Assembly: GCF_005221305.1 (NCBI RefSeq)
Contig: NZ_CP039887.1
Span: 1,984,001-2,048,000, forward strand
Length of the DNA: 64,000 bases
Reading direction: 5' to 3'
From: Neisseria subflava
Lineage (GTDB): Bacteria; Pseudomonadota; Gammaproteobacteria; Burkholderiales; Neisseriaceae
In this document: piece by piece, positions 51,227 through 58,139 of the stretch
How the letters are laid out: the number at the start of each line of letters is the position of its first letter
Position numbering within the stretch: the first letter of the stretch is position 1
The notes under the pieces: generated by a model
Databases searched by the model: none
Seen by the model: the letters and a program-made list of their open reading frames with translations, nothing else
Told to the model about the DNA's origin: nothing
Position numbers and translations under genes: made by a program

Positions 51227-52104
51227 TGTAGGAAAACGTTGCGTTGTTTACACCACAGGTTGAGAAAAATAAGCCTGCAAGACCTCAAACGGCGTATCGC
51301 CGTTCAAACTGCGGTGCGGCTTCACAGTGTTATAGAAATTAACAAAGCGGCACAACTCCTTTCGCCGGTGTTCCGGACTGTCAAACAACTGTTTCCCATG
51401 CCACATCTCCATCAGGGTGCGGATAACCCGTTCCGCCTTACCGTTGGTCTGCGGACGGGCAACCCGGGTAAACTTTTGACCAATCCCGTTCTCATAACAG
51501 GCTACACCGAAAGCATGGTTGGCCGAGCCTTTATATTCCGTACCGTTGTCGGAGTAAACGCACTCAATCAGGTATGGACAGGGATCAATCAGGTGTCCAG
51601 TCAGAAACTTGGCGGCACTGTCTGCAGTTTTGTCCGGCAAAATGGCGGAGTATAGCTCCCTTGAGAAATCGTCGATGGCGACAAACAGGTAATCCCGATT
51701 ATCGGTGGCTTTCTGCCCTTTGAGCAGCGGCAGCCGTTTGGTATCGAGATGTACCAGCTCTCCGGGGTAGGATTTATTGTAGCGTTTGGCCTGCCTTTTG
51801 AGTTTTTCCTGAATGCCGCGTTCTACCTTGGACAGGCGTTTCATTCCGTACTTTGCCTGTTTGAAACGGTTGTTGGTACTGGTTTGGGGTTTGAGCAGTC
51901 TGCCCCTTGCGGCTTTAAGTGCGCGGTAAATGGTGACGCGGCTGACTTGGTAGCGGCGTGCCAGGGAGGTTACGCTTTCCTTCCCCTGCGTGTAGGCCAG
52001 CCAAATGGCTTGGCGGTGGTGCGGGGTGAGACGGGTGTTTTTGTGCATGTTCATGTTTCAGTATTCTCCTGGAAATACTGTAAACAACGCTACTAGTTTC
52101 TACA
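51227..52104 (-). mobile_element. IS481-like insertion sequence, copy 2
   Basis: 878 bp, same ends (TGTAGGAAAACGTTGCGTTG and TGTAGAAACTAGTAGCGTTG) and orientation as 32075-32950, differing by two bases of length and a few substitutions. Unlike copy 1, the flanks (CTGAAA on the left, GATATG on the right) show no target duplication, suggesting a later rearrangement. Confidence 0.9.
51248..52054 (-). CDS. IS481-like DDE transposase, copy 2
   Basis: 268 residues, helix-turn-helix KESVTSLARRYQVSRVTIYR and integrase core (VHLDTKRL, VYSDNGTEYKG, NGKAERVIRTL) with stop inside the element (AYFSQPVV). Taken as the intact reference for copy 1. Likely functional. Confidence 0.88.
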   Translation of the reverse strand: MNMHKNTRLTPHHRQAIWLAYTQGKESVTSLARRYQVSRVTIYRALKAARGRLLKPQTSTNNRFKQAKYGMKRLSKVERGIQEKLKRQAKRYNKSYPGELVHLDTKRLPLLKGQKATDNRDYLFVAIDDFSRELYSAILPDKTADSAAKFLTGHLIDPCPYLIECVYSDNGTEYKGSANHAFGVACYENGIGQKFTRVARPQTNGKAERVIRTLMEMWHGKQLFDSPEHRRKELCRFVNFYNTVKPHRSLNGDTPFEVLQAYFSQPVV

Positions 52105-52333
52105 GATATGTATGATTACCCTGTTGTTATTCTTGAACAAAAGTACCGAGATTTACGGTTAACTGTTTGGAATATTTGAAATCAAACGATATTTGCGTTA
52201 ATATGGCGTAAGCATTTATGTGGGTATGGGCTGTTGCCCTATCTGCGTATGTGACAGTGTTTACCGCTTGGAATAAAACCATTCTGTAGACTTCCTGACT
52301 GATTCAATCAAACACGTTATGGGAAAAAATCTG
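52105..52333. other. Leader region of comE
   Basis: ~230 bases without DUS or recognised RNA. A 23-codon hydrophobic reading frame (52218-52289, MWVWAVALSAYVTVF...) is present but lacks a good RBS; see rejected items. Confidence 0.4.
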
Positions 52334-52621
52334 ATGAAGAAATTTTTATTTGGTGCATTTGCCGCCGTCTGTGCGGCGTTCTCTTTGGCTGCCGTGAACA
52401 TCAATACCGCGTCTTCTGCCGAACTGGAGGCCTTGCCGGGTATCGGCCCGGCTAAGGCGAAATCGATTGTGGAATACCGTCAGAAGAACGGTGCGTTCAA
52501 ATCGGTGGAGGAGCTGAAAAACGTGAAGGGCATCGGTGATGCGGTGCTGAACAAGTTGAAGGCGGAGGCGACGGTTTCTTCTGCCGCGCCTAAGGCCGCA
52601 CAGCCTGCCGTGAAAAAATAA
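52334..52621 (+). CDS. comE: ComE/ComEA-like competence DNA-binding protein
   Basis: 95 residues from ATG 52334 (five residues longer if 52319 is used). Signal peptide KKFLFGAFAAVCAAFSLA, then a helix-hairpin-helix DNA-binding domain (VNINTASSAELEALPGIGPA and VEELKNVKGIGDAVLNKLKA) and a Lys/Ala-rich tail. In Neisseria, periplasmic ComE binds incoming DNA and ratchets it in during transformation. In meningococcus several copies lie next to rRNA operons; here it lies beside a PilX-like minor pilin gene. Confidence 0.93.
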   Translation: MKKFLFGAFAAVCAAFSLAAVNINTASSAELEALPGIGPAKAKSIVEYRQKNGAFKSVEELKNVKGIGDAVLNKLKAEATVSSAAPKAAQPAVKK

Positions 52622-52804
52622 CCTGACGGTTAACTGCCGTATACGCCGCCCTGATGCCGAACCGTTTGCCGGTTCGGGCTGACGGGCGGCTTTGTATGGG
52701 GCCGGGAATGAAGACCTGGACAAATGGAGACTTTACATTGAGTAAAGGGATAAATGGATAGCCTCTTGTCGGATGAGGATATAAAAGATAAAGGAAATAA
52801 AGAG

Positions 52805-53299
52805 ATGTACTTAAATGTATTTGATGGAAAACGGAATAGGGCAACTGTGCAGAGGGGCTACTCTTTGATACAGCTGTTGGTGGTGATATTGGTGGCTTCG
52901 ATATTGGCGACGGTGGCATTTACGGCCTACCGGGAATCGGTCCGCTCGGCCAACCTGCGTGCGGCGCATGCCGCCCTGCTGGAAAATGCGCGCTTTATGG
53001 AGCAGTTCTATACGAAAAAGGGCAGCTTTAAGCTGACGTCGACGAAGTGGCCGGAGCTGCCGGTGAAGGAGGCGGGTGGTTTCTGCATCAGGATGAGCGG
53101 TCAGGCTAAGGGGATCTTGGAGGGGAAGTTTACCCTGAAGGCGGTGGCGTTGGACAGGGAGGCGGAGCCGAGGGTGTTGCGCTTGAACGAGTCGCTGACG
53201 GCGGTGGTGTGCGAGAAGATGAAGGGGAAGGGCAGCTGTATGGACGGCGAGGAGATATTTAGGGGCAATGATGCGGAGTGTCGGCCTTTTACGGGGTAG
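52805..53299 (+). CDS. Type IV minor pilin, PilX/PilL-like
   Basis: 164 residues from ATG 52805 (RBS AAAGGAAAT upstream; the frame also opens at 52754). Prepilin peptidase site QRG|YSLIQLLVVILVASIL, where the usual Phe1/Glu5 are Tyr1 and Gln5. The globular part has the paired C-terminal cysteines (AVVCEKMKGKGSC and GNDAECRPFTG). RSANLRAAHAALLENARFME and KAVALDREAEPRVLRLNES match my recollection of meningococcal PilX/gonococcal PilL very closely. Normally last in the pilHIJKX operon; here it is alone after comE. It would promote aggregation and adhesion through the pilus. Confidence 0.85.
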   Translation: MYLNVFDGKRNRATVQRGYSLIQLLVVILVASILATVAFTAYRESVRSANLRAAHAALLENARFMEQFYTKKGSFKLTSTKWPELPVKEAGGFCIRMSGQAKGILEGKFTLKAVALDREAEPRVLRLNESLTAVVCEKMKGKGSCMDGEEIFRGNDAECRPFTG

Positions 53300-53333
53300 A
53301 AACCTGATCGAAAGGGAGGATGCGGATAAAGAA

Positions 53334-53359
53334 AAAGGACGTGCACAGGCACGTCCTTT
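53334..53359 (+). terminator. Intrinsic terminator after the minor pilin gene
   Basis: AAAGGACGTGC, loop ACAG, GCACGTCCTTT; 11-bp GC-rich stem, 35 bases after the pilin stop. Confidence 0.82.
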
Positions 53360-53511
53360 GGTGAATGAAGATGGATTATTCGCTCCAGCTGACCCAGCCC
53401 AGCATCCAAGTATTGTTCCTGCTAACACAACCAATCTCAGTTAGCTAAGGAAGGAGATGAAATATTTAGTCTTGTCAGATTGGCACACTATCAATTTTCA
53501 GACGGCCCTTT

Positions 53512-53520
53512 GTTATAATC
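53512..53520 (+). promoter_or_regulatory. Extended -10 promoter of uvrB
   Basis: TGTTATAAT (TG, one base, TATAAT), 33 bases before the uvrB ATG. A DUS (TTCAGACGGCCC-like) occupies the position of a -35. Confidence 0.5.
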
Positions 53521-53553
53521 CTCTCTTTACATGAACATAAAACAGGCCGTCTT

Positions 53554-55578
53554 ATGGAAGTCATCCAATACCCCGATTCCCCCTTCAAACTCCACCAGCC
53601 CTTCCCACCTGCCGGCGACCAGCCCACCGCCATTGCCGGCCTGCTCGAAGGACTTTCAGACGGCCTTGCCTACCAAACCCTGCTCGGCGTAACCGGTTCG
53701 GGAAAAACTTATACCATGGCGAATGTTATCGCCCAAAGCGGCCGACCCGCCATCATCATGGCGCACAACAAAACCCTTGCCGCCCAGCTCTATGCCGAAA
53801 TGCGCGAGTTTTTCCCCGAAAACGCGGTGGAATATTTCGTCTCCTACTACGACTATTACCAACCCGAAGCCTATGTGCCCAGCCGCGATTTGTTCATCGA
53901 AAAAGACAGCGCAATCAACGAACACATCGAACAAATGCGCCTTTCCGCCACCAAAAACCTGATGACGCGCGACGACGTGATTATTGTCGCTACCGTGTCC
54001 GCCATTTACGGTATCGGCGACCCGACCGAGTATCAACAAATGGTGTTGTCCGTCAAAGAAGGCGACACCATCGAGCAGCGCGACATCATCGCCACGCTCG
54101 TTTCCATGCAGTACGAACGCGGCGATTTGGACTTCAAACGCGGCAGCTTCCGCGTGCGCGGCGACGTGATTGACGTGTACCCCGCCGAAAGCTCCGAAAA
54201 CGCCTTGCGCATCAGCCTGTTTGATGACGAAATCGACCGCCTCGATATGTTCGACCCGCTTTCAGGCAGCCTGCACCAACGCGTCGGCCGCTACACCGTC
54301 TTCCCGTCCAGCCACTACGTTACCCCGCGCGACACCGTCTTGCGCGCCTGCGAATCCATCAAAGAAGAACTGCGCGAACGCATCGAATTTTTCGCCCGCG
54401 AACAACGCCCCGTCGAACAACAGCGCATCGAACAACGCACCCGCTTCGACCTCGAAATGCTCTACGAAATGGGCTTCTGCAAAGGCATCGAAAACTACTC
54501 CCGCCACTTCTCCGGCAAAAAAGAAGGCGAACCGCCGCCCACGCTGATGGACTACCTGCCCGACAACGCCATCATGTTCATCGACGAAAGCCACGTTACC
54601 GTTACCCAAATCGGCGGCATGTACAAAGGCGACGCATCGCGCAAGCAAAACCTCGTCGACTACGGCTTCCGCCTACCTTCCGCCCGCGACAACCGTCCGC
54701 TCAAATTCCACGAATTTGAAAAAGTCATGCCGCAAACCGTCTTCGTTTCCGCCACCCCCGCCAAATACGAAGAAGAACACGCCGGGCAAGTGGTCGAACA
54801 AGTCGTCCGCCCCACCGGGTTGGTCGACCCCCAAATCATCATCCGCCCCGTCGCCACCCAAGTCGATGATTTAATGAGTGAAATCAACGACCGCATCCAA
54901 AAAGGCGAACGCGTGCTCGTTACCACCCTCACCAAACGCATGGCGGAGCAACTCACCGACTATTACAGCGAACTCGGCATCAAAGTGCGTTACCTGCACA
55001 GCGACATCGATACCGTCGAGCGCGTTGAAATCATTAGAGATTTGCGGCTCGGCCTGTTTGACGTACTCGTCGGCATCAACCTCTTGCGCGAAGGCTTGGA
55101 CATCCCCGAAGTCTCCCTCGTCGCCATCCTCGACGCCGACAAAGAAGGCTTCCTGCGCTCCCACCGCAGCCTGATTCAAACCATAGGCCGCGCCGCGCGT
55201 AACGTGAACGGCGTCGCCATTCTGTACGCCGACAAAATCACCGACTCCATGAAAGCCGCCATCGACGAAACCGAACGCCGCCGAGAAAAACAGATTAAAT
55301 TCAATGAAGAACACGGCATCGTACCGAAACAAATTAAAAAACAGGTCAAAGACATCATCGACGGCGTGTACCACGAAGAAGACGGCGGCAAAGGTCGTCT
55401 GAAAGGCAAAAACAAAGTTAAAGTCGGCGAAATCCACAACGAAGAAGACGCAATTAAAGAAATCGCCAAACTGGAAAAAGCCATGCAGCAGGCGGCTAGG
55501 GATTTGCAGTTTGAAGAGGCGGCTGTTCTTCGTGATAGAATTCGGGGGATTAAGGAAGGGTTGTTGTTTGGGGCGTAA
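53554..55578 (+). CDS. uvrB: Excinuclease ABC subunit B
   Basis: DNA damage-verifying helicase-like subunit of nucleotide excision repair. The 674 residues have Walker A GVTGSGKTYTMANVI, the beta-hairpin YYDYYQPEAYVPSRD that inserts between DNA strands, MFIDESHVTVTQIGG (helicase motif II), QTIGRAARNVNG (motif VI) and a C-terminal UVR domain (LEKAMQQAARDLQFEEAA) that contacts UvrC. A DUS lies in codons 36-39 (LSDGL) and an AGGTCGTCTGAA variant at 55392-55403. Complete. Confidence 0.97.
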   Translation: MEVIQYPDSPFKLHQPFPPAGDQPTAIAGLLEGLSDGLAYQTLLGVTGSGKTYTMANVIAQSGRPAIIMAHNKTLAAQLYAEMREFFPENAVEYFVSYYDYYQPEAYVPSRDLFIEKDSAINEHIEQMRLSATKNLMTRDDVIIVATVSAIYGIGDPTEYQQMVLSVKEGDTIEQRDIIATLVSMQYERGDLDFKRGSFRVRGDVIDVYPAESSENALRISLFDDEIDRLDMFDPLSGSLHQRVGRYTVFPSSHYVTPRDTVLRACESIKEELRERIEFFAREQRPVEQQRIEQRTRFDLEMLYEMGFCKGIENYSRHFSGKKEGEPPPTLMDYLPDNAIMFIDESHVTVTQIGGMYKGDASRKQNLVDYGFRLPSARDNRPLKFHEFEKVMPQTVFVSATPAKYEEEHAGQVVEQVVRPTGLVDPQIIIRPVATQVDDLMSEINDRIQKGERVLVTTLTKRMAEQLTDYYSELGIKVRYLHSDIDTVERVEIIRDLRLGLFDVLVGINLLREGLDIPEVSLVAILDADKEGFLRSHRSLIQTIGRAARNVNGVAILYADKITDSMKAAIDETERRREKQIKFNEEHGIVPKQIKKQVKDIIDGVYHEEDGGKGRLKGKNKVKVGEIHNEEDAIKEIAKLEKAMQQAARDLQFEEAAVLRDRIRGIKEGLLFGA

Positions 55579-55623
55579 AATTTATGCTTTTGATTTTATA
55601 TAGTAATTATTGAGGTTTCAGTT

Positions 55624-56259
55624 ATGTCCAATTTTGATGAAGTTGTTAGTACATATCAAAAAAATAAAGAGAGAGTAGAATCACTAATTCAGATTTATAA
55701 AAATCTAGGAACAGAAAAGAAAAAGGGGAGAAAGTCTGTTTTACATACAGATATATTACGTTCTTCAGTTGTATTTTTGCATGCATCTCTAGAAGAAGTA
55801 ATGCGGGGTTTAGCAATTATTATATGGCCCACGAAAGATGCTAAATTTATTAATGATAGAGTGCCGTTATGGTCAGAGAAAAAAAAAGATAGATCTGATA
55901 AATTTTATTTAGGGGAATTACTTAATTTTGAACCTGACACAACAATTAGGGAGATAATCCAAGACTCTGTCAAACAATATATAGATTCAAAATTCACAAT
56001 TAATAATGTTGGTCAACTAAAAAAAGAAATAACAGATTTAGAAATTTTTGTGAATATTTCTGACTCAGAAGCTCAAATATTAGAAGGTTTTTTTCAAAGA
56101 AGACATTCTATTGTCCATCATGCAGATAAAAATAATAATATTGGAGGAAGTGGAAACCATAGTACAAAAACAATTAAACCTAAGGATGTTGAGAAGTATA
56201 TAACAGAAGTAGATAAGGTAATTCAGGCGTTATTTTGCGAAATGCAAAAGCAAGCGTAG
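55624..56259 (+). CDS. AT-rich orphan with a HEPN-like motif
   Basis: 211 residues, start ATG 55624 (upstream TTGAGGTTTCAGTT is a weak RBS). I do not recognise a named family with certainty. The C-terminal part contains FFQRRHSIVHHADKNN, an R-x(4-6)-H motif flanked by helices as in HEPN ribonuclease or RiboL-PSP-HEPN proteins. The N-terminal half is helical and charged (NKERVESLIQIYKNLGTEKK). It is far more AT-rich than uvrB upstream and xthA downstream, has no partner gene, and is followed by an inverted-repeat element. Possibly an acquired defence or toxin gene; function unproven. Confidence 0.65.
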   Translation: MSNFDEVVSTYQKNKERVESLIQIYKNLGTEKKKGRKSVLHTDILRSSVVFLHASLEEVMRGLAIIIWPTKDAKFINDRVPLWSEKKKDRSDKFYLGELLNFEPDTTIREIIQDSVKQYIDSKFTINNVGQLKKEITDLEIFVNISDSEAQILEGFFQRRHSIVHHADKNNNIGGSGNHSTKTIKPKDVEKYITEVDKVIQALFCEMQKQA

Positions 56260-56290
56260 CCCGTGTAAGCAAGCCGTAGCCTGCATGACC

Positions 56291-56393
56291 AACCGCGTGC
56301 GTGGCTGCACCACACACCCTACCTGCGGATGGCACAAACTTCAAAATCGAGGTGTAGGGCGTGTGCGGTACGCACGCACGCGTTTTTTGGTGT
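56291..56393. repeat. Imperfect inverted-repeat element (~103 bp) after the HEPN-like gene
   Basis: Left arm AACCGCGTGCGTGGCTGCAC...CACACACCCTACC and right arm GGTGTAGGGCGTGTGCGG...ACGCACGCACGCGTT are imperfect complements of ~34 bases around a ~35-base centre. Non-coding; MITE- or REP-like. Confidence 0.6.
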
Positions 56394-56454
56394 TCAAACC
56401 ATTGTTTTAAATCTTCAGAAGACCTCAAACGTCGTCTGAAAACTTTTAGAATAA

Positions 56455-56489
56455 AGGCCGTCTGAAATCCAGTTTTCAGACGGCCTTAT
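56455..56489. terminator. DUS-pair hairpin 3' of xthA
   Basis: AAGGCCGTCTGAAA and TTTTCAGACGGCCTT around a short loop, T-run after; lies at the convergent side of xthA. Confidence 0.78.
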
Positions 56490-56507
56490 TTTTCTTAATT
56501 CAAAGTG

Positions 56508-57278
56508 TTAGCAGTCAAACTCTGCAATTACCGGCGCATGGTCACTGGGGCGTTCTTGGGCGCGGGTTTCTAGGTCGACGGTGACGTCGGTAAGGGTGGC
56601 GGCGAGTTCGGGGCTGGTGAGGATGTGGTCGATGCGCAGGCCGAGTTTGCGTTGGAACATTGCGCCGCGGTAGTCGAACCATGTGTAGAACGCGCCTTCG
56701 GGGTGGATTTTGCGCAGGCTGTCGGTCAGGCCGAGGTCGAGCAGGTTTTTAAACCATTGTCTTTCGATGGAGGAACAATGGATTTTTTCGTGCCATTTTT
56801 CGGGGTCGTAGCAGTCGGCATCTGCCGGGGCGATGTTGAAGTCGCCGAGCAGGACGAGTTTGGGGTGGACGGCCATTTCGGCACGGACGAACTCTGTCAA
56901 TGCGGCAAACCATTGTTCTTTGTATTGGAATTTTGGGCTGTCCAGGGCTTCGCCGTTGACGCAATAGACGTTGATGACGCGCACGCCGTTGATGGTGGCG
57001 GCGATGACGCGGCGTTGCGGGTCGTCGGGTAGGGTGGGGAGGCCGCAATGTACGTCTTGCGGTGCGTGGCGGCTGATGATGGCGACGCCGTTGTAGGTTT
57101 TTTGGCCGCTCCAGACGCAATGCCAGCCCATCATTTGCAGGGCGGCGGCTGGGAATTTGTCTTGGTCGAGCTTGAGTTCTTGTAAGGCGAGTATGTCGGC
57201 TTGGTGGTCGGCCAGCCAGTTTTGTACTTGGGGCAGGCGGACGTTGAGGGAATTGACGTTCCAAGTGGCGATTTTCAT
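56508..57278 (-). CDS. xthA: Exodeoxyribonuclease III
   Basis: AP endonuclease and 3'-5' exonuclease of base excision repair. The 256 residues show the EEP-family motifs: WNVNSLNVRLPQVQNWL, LQELKLDQDKF (metal-binding Glu), GDFNIAPADADCYDP, RIDHILTSPELA and the catalytic SDHAPVIAEFDC. Start ATG 57278. DNA-repair neighbour of uvrB, separated by the AT-rich orphan. Confidence 0.95.
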   Translation of the reverse strand: MKIATWNVNSLNVRLPQVQNWLADHQADILALQELKLDQDKFPAAALQMMGWHCVWSGQKTYNGVAIISRHAPQDVHCGLPTLPDDPQRRVIAATINGVRVINVYCVNGEALDSPKFQYKEQWFAALTEFVRAEMAVHPKLVLLGDFNIAPADADCYDPEKWHEKIHCSSIERQWFKNLLDLGLTDSLRKIHPEGAFYTWFDYRGAMFQRKLGLRIDHILTSPELAATLTDVTVDLETRAQERPSDHAPVIAEFDC

Positions 57279-57388
57279 AATGTTTCCGTGTGTGCTGTTG
57301 GGTGGGAAGGCGGCGGATGGCGCCTGTGGGCATGGACGGTATTGTATAGCGGATTGGTTTATTTTTCGATATGGGCTGAAAGGGGCAG

Positions 57389-57421
57389 GCCGTCTGAAAG
57401 CTGATGTTTCAGACGGCCTTG
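57389..57421. terminator. DUS-pair hairpin after the ArsR-type regulator gene
   Basis: AGGCCGTCTGAAA, loop GCTGATG, TTTCAGACGGCCT. Ends the regulator transcript before xthA. Confidence 0.72.
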
Positions 57422-57445
57422 ATGTTGTGATGTGGAATAATTTGT

Positions 57446-57724
57446 TTATTCGGCTGGGTCTTTGAGCGTGCGCAGGGTATTGAGGATGGTGGTGGCTTCT
57501 TCGGAGATGAGGCGGTATTCGATGATGCGGTGGTAGCGCGTGAAATCGATGATGCCTTCGGTGCGCAGGCGTGCGAGGTGGTTGGCGATGCCGGTCGGGG
57601 AGGAGTCGAGCGCCTGTGCCAGTTCGGTAATGCTGCGGTCGCCGTCAAGCAGCAGAAAAAGGATGGCCATGCGTTCGGGGTTGGCAATCAGTTTGAGAAT
57701 GGTAGAGAGACGCTTGATTTCCAT
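57446..57724 (-). CDS. ArsR/SmtB-type winged-helix transcriptional regulator
   Basis: 92 residues. N-terminal LIANPERMAILFLLLDGDRS, recognition helix ELAQALDSSPTGIANHLARL and wing YHRIIEYRLIS fit the ArsR fold. There is no Cys-x-Cys metal site, so it is not an arsenic or zinc sensor of the classical type and may sense redox or sulfide like some metal-independent members. No target gene is adjacent; AT-rich DNA upstream (57725-57900) likely holds its operator. Confidence 0.88.
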   Translation of the reverse strand: MEIKRLSTILKLIANPERMAILFLLLDGDRSITELAQALDSSPTGIANHLARLRTEGIIDFTRYHRIIEYRLISEEATTILNTLRTLKDPAE

Positions 57725-58139
57725 ATTATTGTTCCTTTTGTCTATTATATGAATGCTTGATTTGGGTTAAATTTGGATGATTGTAGTTTTTATTAAGATT
57801 AACCTTATAATTCAAACTCTTACCTTGCAGTGTACACGGTTTTGTAAAATTTGAGGGCATTGTTTTGTAATTTTTTTGTTTATTTTCGATATCTTGCTTC
57901 GGTTGCGAAAATAGATTGAAAAGAGACGAAAAGGCCGTCTGAAATGTTCCGTTGCAGATGATTTTGCTGGCAGATGTTTCAGACGGCCTCTGTTTTGGCT
58001 TTAAGTTGTTTTTTCTTCTATGTTTGTTTGGAATCAGCCGATTGATTGTTTTTAAACAAACAACTAGGTTTTATGATTCTATGCTGAGTGCTACACGCCA
58101 AGGGCTTGTCAGACGCTTGGACGTGTTGTCGAAATGCGA
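57725..58139. other. Intergenic region upstream of the ArsR-type regulator
   Basis: ~415 bases, AT-rich for the first 200, then a DUS pair (57931-57988) enclosing 35 bases and an unremarkable stretch to the solute-binding-protein stop. No gene seen. Confidence 0.55.

Noticed and set aside
52218..52289. 23-codon hydrophobic ORF upstream of comE (MWVWAVALSAYVTVF...)
   Set aside because: No convincing Shine-Dalgarno or promoter of its own; chance occurrence cannot be excluded, so it is not listed as a gene.
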